This document shows, one piece after another, positions 41,499 to 52,608 of a stretch of 56,806 nt of DNA. The notes under the pieces are model-generated. The model was not told where the DNA came from. It searched no databases and saw only the letters and a list, made by a program, of their open reading frames with translations. Numbering within the stretch: position 1 is the stretch's first letter; each line of letters begins with the position of its first letter. The DNA is taken from contig JAFSCR010000015.1 of NCBI GenBank assembly GCA_017436645.1, positions 1 through 56,806 of the forward strand, in the 5' to 3' direction. Both the position numbers and the translations under genes were made by a program. The DNA is from Clostridia bacterium (GTDB lineage: Bacteria; Bacillota; Clostridia; UMGS1883; UMGS1540).

Positions 41499-42125
41499 TT
41501 ACTGAAAGCCGAAAAAGCCTTCTTTCGTTGTATTGTTGCAAAGGCCGTATTCACCGAGGGTGGGCGCATCGCTCCTCGGTCTTTGCCATAAGCGGAATTC
41601 CTCGTCAAGGTTCCCCACCGGCACGTCGGGAGTATAGAAGGTATACGTTTGTCCTTCCGTAAGGCTATAAGGTGCCGTAGAAACATATCGCACGAAATAC
41701 TGCCCGTCATCAAACCACTGTGTGCCCAATGGCTCGTTTAAGGTAAGCTTTGAAAGTGTTATCCGAAAGGTTGTTTCATCCTTTTTTACAAAATCCGTAA
41801 ACTTTCCGGAGAAAGAGCTCATAAGCAGCGTATTCTCATATTCCATGCCGGCATAAGGGGTATCCTCCCCCGCAATACCTGCCCCGCCGCCGTTTGTATC
41901 ATGGAAGGCGCCGGTGAACGTGCCGTCGGGCTTCAGTTCTAAATCTGTTCTCCATGTGCCGTCCTCGTTTTCCATCCAAAGGGAAAGCGCCCCTTCAAAA
42001 GGCAACTTAGACACGGTTGTTTCTTTGGTTTCTTCTGTTTTTTCGGGCCCTTCTGCCTCTTTGGGACTGCATGCCGCTAAAAATAACGTGGAAACCGCCA
42101 GTAGAATACAAAAAAGTTTTTTCAT
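41499..42125 (-). CDS. Putative lipoprotein of unknown function
   Basis: The 208-residue protein has a lipoprotein signal peptide with lipobox LAAC (lipidated Cys 19). A charged linker follows (Glu/Lys/Thr, 23-40), then one beta-rich domain (about 44-208; LWMENEDGTWRTDLELKPDGTFTGAFHD). It should be anchored on the outer face of the cytoplasmic membrane. I do not recognise the domain. It lies 11 bases before nrdG and may share its transcript by accident of position. Confidence 0.85.
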   Translation of the reverse strand: MKKLFCILLAVSTLFLAACSPKEAEGPEKTEETKETTVSKLPFEGALSLWMENEDGTWRTDLELKPDGTFTGAFHDTNGGGAGIAGEDTPYAGMEYENTLLMSSFSGKFTDFVKKDETTFRITLSKLTLNEPLGTQWFDDGQYFVRYVSTAPYSLTEGQTYTFYTPDVPVGNLDEEFRLWQRPRSDAPTLGEYGLCNNTTKEGFFGFQ

Positions 42126-42150
42126 GAGAATTCCTCCATAAAAGTATGTT

Positions 42151-42187
42151 TGGATTGGATTTGTTCCAATCCGGGCGAATAATCGCC
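42151..42187 (-). terminator. Two hairpins after the AAC(3)-like gene
   Basis: GGATTGGA/TTCCAATCC (42151-42171) and GGCGA/TCGCC (42174-42187) stand in tandem between the AAC(3)-like gene and the lipoprotein gene. The T content downstream is modest, so termination may be partial. Confidence 0.5.
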
Positions 42188-42204
42188 GTCCGAAAGTTTA
42201 TCTA

Positions 42205-42981
42205 TCAGTTTTCATATAAGTATTCCGGAATGTCCCCCGCCTCGAGGCAAAGGTTTTCCTCCACTCTTCCATATAAATCCAAAAGAACTTCCGTGCATTT
42301 TTTTGCATCGCAAATTTTCACTTCGGCATTGCCGAGTTTTCCAAATGTCTGAACCCCTTTTGCCACAAACATTTTTTCGAAATTGCCGAAATTTGCGCTG
42401 CCGGTGTTGCCATGATTTTGGAAAGGATGCGTAATTTTTCTGCCGTTATAATCTATAACGGTAACGTCCCACCCGTCCGGGTCGAGCCTATCGTCAAGAT
42501 TTGCCATTTCGTCCACAGCATGGATAAATGTGTTTCTGTTGTTGCCCACACCAATCAGTAAAATTTTTGCACCAAGGGAGGCAAGCCGATACCAGCAGCC
42601 GCCTACGGGCGCAGGTGTTTGGGCGTGCTCGTCACCCTCCGTAAAGCTTTTCGCATTTTTCCCTGTCGCCCAGACTGAATGGGTCGGGTGCAAAGAGCGA
42701 ATCCCGTCTTTCCGAAAAGCGGCAACCGCAGAAACTGCCCCGATATTCGGAACGGTGGTTTTCACATCATAGATGGGGTTTTCCCGTGTCACCACGCTCC
42801 ATGTATGCGTCGGAATAATAAAAAGTCCCCGGGACAAGTATTCTTTGAATGTATCAATCAGCCCATCGATGCCGCCCTCCACTTCTCCAATTGCCTTGTA
42901 GGAAGTATGAATGAGCACCGTGTCATCAGGCTGAATTCCCATTTTTTGGAGCTGCTTTGTCAAATACGCTTTTGTGAACAT
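42205..42981 (-). CDS. AAC(3)-family N-acetyltransferase
   Basis: The 258-residue protein belongs to the antibiotic N-acetyltransferase family: DTVLIHTSYKAIGEVEGG, IIPTHTWSV, SLHPTHSVWATG, and PAPVGGCWYRLASLGAKILLIGVGNNRNTFIH, with the acetyl-CoA and active-site His region recognisable. Proven members acetylate the 3-amino group of aminoglycosides, but many chromosomal relatives have other substrates, and anaerobes are already poorly sensitive to these drugs. Resistance should not be assumed. It is just left of hairpin repeat copy 3. Confidence 0.85.
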   Translation of the reverse strand: MFTKAYLTKQLQKMGIQPDDTVLIHTSYKAIGEVEGGIDGLIDTFKEYLSRGLFIIPTHTWSVVTRENPIYDVKTTVPNIGAVSAVAAFRKDGIRSLHPTHSVWATGKNAKSFTEGDEHAQTPAPVGGCWYRLASLGAKILLIGVGNNRNTFIHAVDEMANLDDRLDPDGWDVTVIDYNGRKITHPFQNHGNTGSANFGNFEKMFVAKGVQTFGKLGNAEVKICDAKKCTEVLLDLYGRVEENLCLEAGDIPEYLYEN

Positions 42982-43054
42982 ACTCTCTTCTCCTTGTGGA
43001 ATATAAAAAATTCATAATGAAGATTTCATGTATAAATCAGATGCCGCAATTTTA

Positions 43055-43153
43055 ATGTACCGAAGGTGCAATTCATGAGCCGTAAGGCTCAATTCATGAA
43101 AATTTTGTTTTCAATTCATGCCGAAGGCAATTCATTGCGTTTGCTTTGCAAAC
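43055..43153. repeat. Hairpin-array interspersed repeat, copy 3 (divergent)
   Basis: It has the same ATTCATG spacers as copies 1 and 2, but the stems differ and still pair: acc-gaa-ggt (43059-43067), agcc-gtaa-ggct (43078-43089), gaaaa-ttttg-ttttc (43098-43112), gcc-gaa-ggc (43120-43128) and gtttgc-ttt-gcaaac (43139-43153). It lacks the GTCAAGTCAGG end. It sits at the left edge of the lacZ/araC insert. Confidence 0.85.
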
Positions 43154-43174
43154 TCATTATACCATGTAATAATA

Positions 43175-43208
43175 AAAAAGACAACCTTCGTAAGAAAATT
43201 GTCTTTTT
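43175..43208 (-). terminator. Terminator after lacZ
   Basis: AAAAAGACAA (43175-43184) and TTGTCTTTTT (43199-43208) pair; on the minus strand it follows the lacZ stop codon. Confidence 0.82.
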
Positions 43209-43250
43209 ATTTCTCGGGCATAAAATATCTCAGATACTGCTACAACGCCG

Positions 43251-46121
<2,871 letters not shown>

Positions 46122-46148
46122 CTACCGCTTATCTGATATGGATTATAA

Positions 46149-46204
46149 TTGACTTTGTATTTTTTATATAATATAATTATATTACGCAAAAAACTACTTT
46201 TCAA
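46149..46204. promoter_or_regulatory. Interlocked divergent promoters of araC-like and lacZ genes
   Basis: Plus strand TTGACT (46149-46154)-17 bp-TATAAT (46172-46177) reads into the AraC-type gene. Minus strand TTGAAA (46199-46204)-17 bp-TATAAT (46176-46181) reads into lacZ. Both -10 boxes fall in the perfect 16-bp palindrome 46169-46184. The inner 12-mer ATATAATTATAT recurs at 46224-46235 and is a likely regulator site. Confidence 0.72.
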
Positions 46205-46251
46205 CATAAAAATATTGCAGATTATATAATTATATTTCGAATGGTGATTTT

Positions 46252-47040
46252 ATGAAAACAAAAACATATAACAAAGAACAACTATTATTTTTCCCGTTAT
46301 ATCTTACAACTGTTGGAATAAGATACAAACAGTCCAGGATGAAAAGAATAAACGGGTATGGACAACATCAGATTTTTCTGGTGAATTCAGGAAGCGGCAT
46401 TTTGAAGATTGGCGGACAGTCATTCAACATCGGCAAAAATGATTTGTTTTATATTGCCGCAAATATTCCTCACGAATACTATGGCAACGATGACAATTTC
46501 AAAACGACCTATATCTCATTTTTTGGTGACGGTTTTGAAAAGATTCAGAAATATTATAACCTCCGTGATTTTGGTGTATATAAAAATAAAAACAGAGGAT
46601 TGTTCAAATCCTCTGCTGAAAATTTATATGAGGCAATAGATACCACGCACGAATTATCAATGCTTTGCTCGCTTACCTTTTCCACCGTTATCTCTTATTT
46701 TGACGAAGCCTGCAAAAAAGAATACTCACCTATAGAAAAAGTATATAACTATATCGAAGAAAACTACTCAAAAATGATTACCTTAGAAGATATTTTAACC
46801 ATTTATCCTTATTCAAAAACAAAGTTATGCCAGGATTTTAAAGAAAAATACAAAGCAACTATATTTGAAGTACTAACAAGCACAAGGCTTCGCCATGCTC
46901 AGAATATGATAAATGCAAACCCATACATTACATTAAAAAATATTGCTTTGTCATGCGGTTTTAATGACATAAGCTACTTTTGTAAGATGTATAAACGATT
47001 TTACAACTGCAGCCCGAAATCCGAAATTAATATTAAATGA
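46252..47040 (+). CDS. AraC-family transcriptional regulator
   Basis: The 262-residue protein has an N-terminal cupin-like sensing domain (about 20-110; GIRYKQSRMKRINGYGQHQIFLVNSGSGIL). A C-terminal double helix-turn-helix follows (about 165-262; VYNYIEENYSKMITLEDILTIYPYSKTKLCQDFKEKY and LKNIALSCGFNDISYFCKMYKRFYNCSP). It very likely senses a sugar and regulates the divergent lacZ gene. It is AT-rich like lacZ. Bases 47041-47263 after it hold no gene I can support. Confidence 0.92.
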   Translation: MKTKTYNKEQLLFFPLYLTTVGIRYKQSRMKRINGYGQHQIFLVNSGSGILKIGGQSFNIGKNDLFYIAANIPHEYYGNDDNFKTTYISFFGDGFEKIQKYYNLRDFGVYKNKNRGLFKSSAENLYEAIDTTHELSMLCSLTFSTVISYFDEACKKEYSPIEKVYNYIEENYSKMITLEDILTIYPYSKTKLCQDFKEKYKATIFEVLTSTRLRHAQNMINANPYITLKNIALSCGFNDISYFCKMYKRFYNCSPKSEINIK

Positions 47041-47263
47041 AAGCAACGCGGACACTTGATTTTGATTAATAGAGTAATATTCATATATTAAAAAATATGT
47101 GAAAGTTTGTAAAAGTGTTTAGTTTACCCTTTGCATTCCCATTTTCACAGCATCAACATTTTGGGCAAAACTTACAAAAGCCGCATAAACACTGATGTTT
47201 TAGCCTTGCATCTTTCCTATCACTCTTTTTTACCACACCATCTTTTACAATTCAAGTTATAAG

Positions 47264-47298
47264 AAAAAAAGCTCTCCTTGGAAAAGGAGAGCTTTTCA
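47264..47298 (-). terminator. Terminator of the uracil permease-upp operon
   Basis: AAAAGCTCTCCTT and AAGGAGAGCTTTT form a 13-bp stem; on the minus strand TTTTTTTC follows. Confidence 0.9.
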
Positions 47299-47300
47299 TA

Positions 47301-47930
47301 TTATTTTGTACCGAAGATTCTATCCCCCGCATCGCCGAGGCCGGGAACAATATAGCCGTTTTCGTTAAGCTTTTCGTCAATATTGGCGCAGTAGATATCT
47401 ACGTCCGGATGGGCTTCGGTAAGCGCCTTGATACCTTCCGGTGCGGCAATAAGGCAGAGGAAACGGATATGTTTTCCGCCCTTTGCTTTAATCTGGGTAA
47501 TGGCATCGATCGCAGAGCCGCCCGTTGCAAGCATGGGGTCTACGACGACGATGATGCGCTCGTCAATATCCGGCGGCAGTTTGCAATAGTACGGATGGGG
47601 CTCCAGGGTTTCCTCATCTCTGTACATGCCGATATGCCCGACTTTCGCAATGGGAATAATGTTCAGAAACCCGTTTACCATGCCGAGGCCTGCTCTTAAA
47701 ATGGGAACGACCGCCATTTTTTTGCCGGCAAGCTGCTTGCATTTTGCACGGCAGATGGGCGTTTCGATTTCCACTTCCTCGAGGGGAAGGTCACGAAGTG
47801 CTTCATAGCACATGAGCATGGTAATTTCTTCTACCGATTCCCGAAATTCTTTGTTAGATGTCTCTTTCATACGCAAAACTGTTGTCTTGTGCTGAATGAG
47901 GGGATGATCAAAAATTGTTACATTTGCCAT
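47301..47930 (-). CDS. upp: Uracil phosphoribosyltransferase
   Basis: It joins uracil to PRPP to give UMP in pyrimidine salvage. The 209-residue protein has [17 protein letters not shown], the PRPP site [16 protein letters not shown] and the C-terminal [16 protein letters not shown] 47930 is placed seven bases after GGAG; another ATG two codons upstream overlaps that site. It lies 11 bases after the uracil permease gene and is cotranscribed with it. Confidence 0.96.
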   Translation of the reverse strand: MANVTIFDHPLIQHKTTVLRMKETSNKEFRESVEEITMLMCYEALRDLPLEEVEIETPICRAKCKQLAGKKMAVVPILRAGLGMVNGFLNIIPIAKVGHIGMYRDEETLEPHPYYCKLPPDIDERIIVVVDPMLATGGSAIDAITQIKAKGGKHIRFLCLIAAPEGIKALTEAHPDVDIYCANIDEKLNENGYIVPGLGDAGDRIFGTK

Positions 47931-47941
47931 AGCCATTCTCC

Positions 47942-49288
47942 CTATTGTTCTTCGTCCTTGCCCTTTGCTACAACAAGGTTTGTAATAATACCAAGAATGA
48001 GCGCACAGGCAATCGTTGTAATTTTAACAGCACCAATCTGCAGTGCCATGCCGCCGATACCGGTAATGAGGATTACGGATACGACGAAAAGGTTTTTGTT
48101 GTTGCCAAGGTCAACACCCTGCAGCATCTTAAGACCGGATACGGCAATAAAACCGTAAAGGGTAATGCAGACGCCGCCCATAACACAGTTGGGAATGGTT
48201 GCAAGGAACGTAACAAAGGGTGCTACGAAGGAAGCAACAATAGCAATAATGGCAGTTGCTAAAATGGTAACAACGGAAGCGTTCTTTGTGATTGCAACGC
48301 AGCCTACCGATTCACCGTATGTGGTGTTGGGGCAGCCACCGAAGATTGCACCGACAACGGAACCGATACCGTCACCAAGAAGTGTTCTGTGAAGACCGGG
48401 TTCTTCGAGAAGATCCTTGTCAATAATGGTAGAAAGGTTTTTATGGTCTGCAATGTGTTCTGCAAAAACAACAAATGCAACGGGAATGTAAGCCACAGCT
48501 ATAGTAGCAATATACTGGGCATCAATTGCGGCAAAGCCTTTTGCAGCCTTGAGGAACGTAAAGTCCGGATACCACTGCATGTTCTGGAAAAGACCGAAGT
48601 TAATAATCTGGAGGGTTTCGTTGCCGGTTTTAAGACCGATAACGGTGAAAATTGCAGCAACTACATAGCCTGCCAGAATACCGATAATAAACGGAATGAG
48701 CTTTAAGCCTTTTTTACCGTATACAGAGCTTAACATAACGCCGAAGATGGTAACGAGTGCACAAAGAAGACCGATCCAGCCCTTTGCATCCATAACGTAT
48801 ACGCCATTTACTGCATCAAAAGCCGCAAACTTCAAAACATCGCCTACAGCATTGCCTGCAAGGGAAAGACCGATAATGGCAACGGTGGGCCCGATAACAA
48901 CTGCGGGCATAAGACGGGAAATCCAGTTAACGCCTGCAAATTTTACGATGAGAGCAATGATTACATAAACAAGGCCCGCAAAGGCGGCACCGATAATGAG
49001 ACCTGCATATCCTGCCTCAATACTTACGGCGCCTGCAAAAGCAGCGAGCATAGAGCCGATAAATGCAAAAGAAGAGCCAAGGAAAACAGGACTTTTAAAT
49101 TTTGTGAACAGCTGATAAACAATTGTACCGACGCCTGCACCGAAAAGGGCAGCCGACTGACTCATACCGTGACCGATAATAGCCGGCACGGCAATGGTTG
49201 CAGCGAGGATTGCCAGAAGCTGCTGGAATGCGAAAATGAGAACCTGACCGAATTTGGGTTTGTCCGAAACCCCGTAGATAAGTTTCAT
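47942..49288 (-). CDS. uraA: Uracil permease (NCS2 family)
   Basis: It imports uracil with protons. The 448-residue membrane protein has about 12-14 hydrophobic segments, including [20 protein letters not shown], the conserved substrate-site region [17 protein letters not shown] and [25 protein letters not shown] 49288 is preceded by AAAGGAGG. It heads the uraA-upp operon. Its leader is only about 30 bases, with no PyrR attenuator, unlike pyrR in this window. Confidence 0.95.
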   Translation of the reverse strand: MKLIYGVSDKPKFGQVLIFAFQQLLAILAATIAVPAIIGHGMSQSAALFGAGVGTIVYQLFTKFKSPVFLGSSFAFIGSMLAAFAGAVSIEAGYAGLIIGAAFAGLVYVIIALIVKFAGVNWISRLMPAVVIGPTVAIIGLSLAGNAVGDVLKFAAFDAVNGVYVMDAKGWIGLLCALVTIFGVMLSSVYGKKGLKLIPFIIGILAGYVVAAIFTVIGLKTGNETLQIINFGLFQNMQWYPDFTFLKAAKGFAAIDAQYIATIAVAYIPVAFVVFAEHIADHKNLSTIIDKDLLEEPGLHRTLLGDGIGSVVGAIFGGCPNTTYGESVGCVAITKNASVVTILATAIIAIVASFVAPFVTFLATIPNCVMGGVCITLYGFIAVSGLKMLQGVDLGNNKNLFVVSVILITGIGGMALQIGAVKITTIACALILGIITNLVVAKGKDEEQ

Positions 49289-49323
49289 ACAATTTTCCTC
49301 CTTTGAATTTGTTTCTAATACTA

Positions 49324-49352
49324 AATATAGCAAATGTTCACGAATTTGTCAA
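49324..49352 (-). promoter_or_regulatory. Sigma-A promoter of uraA-upp
   Basis: Minus strand TTGACA (49347-49352), 17-bp spacer, TATATT (49324-49329). Confidence 0.82.
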
Positions 49353-49383
49353 TATTAAAACACAAAATATGCATCAAAATGTC

Positions 49384-49664
49384 AAAAAAGGGGCTGTAAA
49401 AAAAGTCCAGACCGCAAAAAGGCTAAGTGACCGGAAAAAAGAGACGATACAAACTGAATTTGTATCCAAAATGAAGAAAAACTTCAAAAATTTGAAGTTT
49501 TTCTTTTTATATATGCCTTTTTGCTATGAAACAAACTTCGCCTCTCGCTGTACCCACGTACAGCTTCGGGTTTCCCAAAGCCCATGGCTTTGGCTCAGTT
49601 TGTCCATTCTGAACATTTTTTCCAATCCCCCAAAAAGGGGGCTGTAAATTTACAGCCCCCTTTT
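49384..49664. mobile_element. MITE-like noncoding palindromic element
   Basis: This is most of the 379-base gap between uraA and the Cys-rich Feo gene. The left end AAAAAAGGGGCTGTAAA (49384-49400) is matched inverted by TTTACAGCCCCCTTTT (49649-49664). The right end is itself a perfect 32-bp palindrome (49633-49664). Inside are an AAAAACTTCAAA/TTTGAAGTTTTT stem near 49470-49500 and gctgtac-ccac-gtacagc near 49546-49564. No ORF of note. The right palindrome probably also terminates the feo transcript. Confidence 0.6.
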
Positions 49665-49667
49665 CGC

Positions 49668-49817
49668 TCATTGATTCTGGCTGCAGCATTTTCCCTGACA
49701 AGTGCCGCTGTCAGGGCAGCCGATACATTTCGTGCCTTTTTTCTTTGCACGGTAAATATAAAAGCCGGCAAGACCTACAATAGCAAGGATAATAGCAATG
49801 ATTAAAATATCTATCAA
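49668..49817 (-). CDS. FeoB-associated Cys-rich membrane protein
   Basis: The 49-residue protein begins MIDILIIAIILAIVGLAGFY, a single membrane span, followed by a basic stretch (RAKKKG) and a Cys-rich tail CIGCPDSGTCQGKCC. This is the small partner commonly encoded after feoB in Firmicutes; it may bind iron or help the transporter, but its role is unproven. The start is a TTG at 49817 behind GGGAGGTG. It lies 23 bases after feoB. Confidence 0.88.
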   Translation of the reverse strand: MIDILIIAIILAIVGLAGFYIYRAKKKGTKCIGCPDSGTCQGKCCSQNQ

Positions 49818-49840
49818 CGGAGCGCACCTCCCTTTTTATA

Positions 49841-51850
49841 TTAAAGCGCAGCTGAATTTTTGCCGAGGGCATACTCTGCCTTCAGTTTCTGCCCTGACCG
49901 TATGCAAAGCATGGTTACAATTGCTGCCATGACGGCGACTGCCAAAAGACCGGGCACAAAACCTGCACCAAAAGCGCCGGTTGTAAAGAGTGTGCCAATT
50001 TGGTATACAAGATAACCCACGGTAAAGCCTACGCCCATCTGAAGAGCAATGCCGCCCCAGAGCCATTTTGCGCTCTTCATTTCCGCACGCATGGCGCCGA
50101 TGGCCGCAAAGCAGGGGGGCGTAAAGAGGTTAAACATAAGATATGCAAGGGCCGCAACCTTTGTAATGGCAAACACGGTGGCGACCTCCGCCCCTGCGCC
50201 TTCCATAAGGGCAAGTTCCTCGGTGTCGATAAGGTTTTCAAGACCTACAAAGCAAACTGCCAATGTGCCTACAACGTTCTCTTTGGCAATAAAGCCGGTA
50301 ACGGCTGCGGCAGCAAGTTGCCAGCTGACTACCCCGACAATGGGAACGAGAATGTAGGCAAACGGTCCTGCGATAGAAGCAAGAATAGAAGAATCTGCAG
50401 TTTCTGCAACTTGGAAGCTCCAAGTAAAGGTCTGCATAATCTGCACAGCGGTGTTACAAAGGAGAATAATGGTCGCCGCCTTTACAACGTATGCCCAGCC
50501 ACGGCTGCACATAGACCGAAATGCACGGCCGAGGCTCGGCGCCTTGTATTCGGGGAGTTCAATAATAAAGAAGGATTTTCTTGCCTTATAGGCCGTAATT
50601 TTGTTAATTAAAAGTGCACAGAGGAAAATGAGGAGAATACCTACAAAATACATGAGAGTGCCCACATATGCCGCATCTTCAAAGAATGCGCCTGCAAAAA
50701 GCGCAATAACGGGAAGCTTTGCGCCGCAGGGCATAAAGGGCGTAAGCATAGCAGTGCTTCTCCGTTCTCTTTCCGAGCGGATGGTGCGGCACGCCATAAT
50801 GCCGGGAATGGCACAGCCCGTACCGATAACAAAGGGAATTACGGATTTTCCGGAAAGACCCACTTTCTTGAAAATGGGGTCAAGCACAACGGAAACACGT
50901 GCCATATAACCGCAGTCTTCGAGTAAGGCAATGAGGAAATACATAACCATAACGAGGGGCAAAAAGCCGATAACGGCAATGACGCCGCCTAAAACGCCGT
51001 CTACGAGTAGTGCGGAAAGAAGGGGGTTTGCATCTTCAAAGAACCCGCCTACAAAGCTCTGGAAGGTTTCAAGCCAGGCCACAAGGGCATCTGCAACAAA
51101 GGGGCCGAGCCAAGCCTGGGAAATCTGAAACACGAGAAACATAACGACGGCAAAAATGGGAATCCCGAGCCATTTATTCGTAAGAACACGGTCAATTTTG
51201 TCCTGTTTATTTCTGGTCTTTGTAAGGACCTTTCTCGTTTCTACCTTGGAAACAATTTTATTGACAAAATCGAAACGCTTTCTGTCCGCTTCTTCCACGG
51301 CCTTTTTATCGGAAAGGTCAATGTCACCTTGCACAAAGGGGGCTTTCTGTCCCTTGCCGCAAATGGCAACCGCTTTTTCCACCACCTCACGAAGGCCCCT
51401 GCCGCTTGTGGAAACCGTTTCAAGAACAGGGCAGCCTAATTTTTCCGTCAGCGCTGCAATATTAATATTTGTTTCCTTTTTTTCGTTTACGTCCGTCTTA
51501 TTCAGCGCTACCACAACCGGCACGCCCAGCTCTAAAAGCTGTGTGGTGAAAAAGAGGCTTCTGGAAAGATTGGTGCCGTCCACAATGTTAATAATAACAT
51601 CGGGGTTTTCTTCTCTGACGTATGCGCTTGTGATGCTCTCCTCACTTGTGAAGGGAGACATGGAATATGCGCCGGGCAAATCCACGGCTACAAGTTCCTC
51701 GGCACCGTCATAAAAAGTCTTCTTAATAGGATGGGTTTTCTTTTCCACCGTAACACCGGCCCAGTTTCCCACCTTTTCGTTTCGCCCGCAGAGGGCATTA
51801 TACATTGTGGTTTTGCCGCTGTTAGGGTTGCCTGCAAGTGCGATTCTCAT
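49841..51850 (-). CDS. feoB: Ferrous iron transporter FeoB
   Basis: It imports Fe2+ across the cytoplasmic membrane and is controlled by its own GTPase domain. The 669-residue protein has the G domain at 1-165 (GNPNSGKTTMYN, VDLPGAYSMSPF, ALNKTD) and a helical spacer. A membrane part with two gate regions follows (VIPFVIGTGCAIPGIMACR and the C-terminal FNLFTPPCFAAIGAM). AAGGAGG precedes ATG 51850. It is downstream of feoA but separated by a terminator hairpin and its own operator-like palindrome. Confidence 0.96.
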   Translation of the reverse strand: MRIALAGNPNSGKTTMYNALCGRNEKVGNWAGVTVEKKTHPIKKTFYDGAEELVAVDLPGAYSMSPFTSEESITSAYVREENPDVIINIVDGTNLSRSLFFTTQLLELGVPVVVALNKTDVNEKKETNINIAALTEKLGCPVLETVSTSGRGLREVVEKAVAICGKGQKAPFVQGDIDLSDKKAVEEADRKRFDFVNKIVSKVETRKVLTKTRNKQDKIDRVLTNKWLGIPIFAVVMFLVFQISQAWLGPFVADALVAWLETFQSFVGGFFEDANPLLSALLVDGVLGGVIAVIGFLPLVMVMYFLIALLEDCGYMARVSVVLDPIFKKVGLSGKSVIPFVIGTGCAIPGIMACRTIRSERERRSTAMLTPFMPCGAKLPVIALFAGAFFEDAAYVGTLMYFVGILLIFLCALLINKITAYKARKSFFIIELPEYKAPSLGRAFRSMCSRGWAYVVKAATIILLCNTAVQIMQTFTWSFQVAETADSSILASIAGPFAYILVPIVGVVSWQLAAAAVTGFIAKENVVGTLAVCFVGLENLIDTEELALMEGAGAEVATVFAITKVAALAYLMFNLFTPPCFAAIGAMRAEMKSAKWLWGGIALQMGVGFTVGYLVYQIGTLFTTGAFGAGFVPGLLAVAVMAAIVTMLCIRSGQKLKAEYALGKNSAAL

Positions 51851-51877
51851 TTTTATTCCTCCTTGTATATGTATGAT

Positions 51878-51891
51878 TAGTTTAGACTAAC
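51878..51891. promoter_or_regulatory. DtxR-like operator before feoB
   Basis: TTAGTTTAGACTAA is an inverted repeat (TTAGT/ACTAA) resembling half of the DtxR/IdeR box. Similar sequences lie before feoA. It overlaps the region where a feoB promoter would sit (minus-strand TTGGCA at about 51896-51901). Confidence 0.55.
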
Positions 51892-51900
51892 TCTTTGCCA

Positions 51901-51931
51901 AAAAAATAATCACTTATCATGATTATTTTTT
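51901..51931 (-). terminator. Terminator after feoA
   Basis: AAAAATAATCA and TGATTATTTTT pair around cttatca; on the minus strand a T run follows, directly after the feoA stop codon. It probably limits read-through to feoB. Confidence 0.75.
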
Positions 51932-52142
51932 ACACGGCAATCGCTTCGGCAAGCTGGGTATCAATGGTGTATCTGCCGTCTTTAATGGCAACAACCATGC
52001 CGCCTTTCAGATGGGAAATGACCGTAATGGGTTCCCCGCTGTAACAGCCGAGGGAAAACAGAAAGGCATCCAGCTCTTCGTCATCCGTTACAATGCCTTG
52101 GATAATATATTCTTTTCCTTCCTCTGCCTCGCGTAATGTCAT
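51930..52142 (-). CDS. feoA: Ferrous iron transport protein FeoA
   Basis: The 70-residue SH3-like protein helps FeoB. It has TLREAEEGKEYIIQGI, LFSLGCYSGEPITVISHLKGGMVVAIKDGRYTIDTQLAEAI. The start is ATG 52142, behind AGGTGAGAGA; a GTG three codons upstream is inside that site. It is the first gene of the iron block, with a promoter covered by operator-like repeats. Confidence 0.93.
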   Translation of the reverse strand: MTLREAEEGKEYIIQGIVTDDEELDAFLFSLGCYSGEPITVISHLKGGMVVAIKDGRYTIDTQLAEAIAV

Positions 52143-52167
52143 TTCTCTCACCTGCCTTCTTACAAGA

Positions 52168-52218
52168 TTAGTTTTATCTAACTTTAGTTAGTTTAACACA
52201 ACTAACTTCCTTTGTCAA
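52168..52218 (-). promoter_or_regulatory. feoA promoter with overlapping DtxR-like operators
   Basis: Minus strand TTGACA (52213-52218), 17-bp spacer, TAAACT (52190-52195). Inverted repeats cover it: GTTAGT...ACTAAC (52187-52206) over the spacer and -10, and TTAGTTTTATCTAA (52168-52181) just downstream. An iron-loaded DtxR-type repressor would block transcription here; one such gene is at 55150. Confidence 0.7.
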
Positions 52219-52241
52219 TAGTTTTTTCAAAAATTTTTTTC

Positions 52242-52270
52242 TTGACAAAACGGGTAAAATAAGATATAGT
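52242..52270 (+). promoter_or_regulatory. Sigma-A promoter of csoR-copA
   Basis: TTGACA (52242-52247), 17-bp spacer, TATAGT (52265-52270). The CsoR-type operator begins three bases after the -10 box. Confidence 0.88.
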
Positions 52271-52272
52271 AA

Positions 52273-52293
52273 ATATACCCCCTAGGGGTATAT
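52273..52293. promoter_or_regulatory. CsoR-type copper operator
   Basis: ATATACCCC and GGGGTATAT form 9-bp arms around CTA, the classic TACCCC...GGGGTA copper-repressor site. It overlaps the expected transcription start. Confidence 0.85.
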
Positions 52294-52310
52294 AGAAAAG
52301 GAGGGAGATT

Positions 52311-52604
52311 ATGCCGTACTGTTGTGAAAGAAAAAAACTTCGTTCCCCCGAAGAAAAGAAACGTCTTATAAACCGCCTTTCCAGAATAGAAGGGCAGATT
52401 CGGGGCATCCGTACCATGATAGAGGAGGATGCATATTGCCCCGATGTTTTAAATCAGGTTTCCGCAGCTTCTTCCGCCCTTTCTGCTTTCAGCCGAGAGC
52501 TTCTCTCCAGCCACATCCGCACGTGTGTGACGGAAGATGTGCAAAAAGGAAATGCAGAAAAAACGGAAGAGCTTTTGCAGCTTTTACAGAAAATGATGAG
52601 GTGA
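52311..52604 (+). CDS. csoR: CsoR-family copper-sensing repressor
   Basis: The 97-residue all-helical repressor releases DNA when it binds Cu(I). The copper ligands are in place as C43 (AYCPDVL), H68 and C72 (SSHIRTC), the C-H-C pattern of true CsoR. RLSRIEGQIRGIRTMI is the family signature. It lies five bases before copA and under a matching operator, so it controls both genes. Confidence 0.94.
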   Translation: MPYCCERKKLRSPEEKKRLINRLSRIEGQIRGIRTMIEEDAYCPDVLNQVSAASSALSAFSRELLSSHIRTCVTEDVQKGNAEKTEELLQLLQKMMR

Positions 52605-52608
52605 TCCT

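Noticed and set aside
47041..47263. Possible small gene or RNA after the AraC-type gene
   Set aside because: Only short frames without ribosome sites and a loose AGTGTTTA/TAAACACT inverted repeat; nothing supportable.
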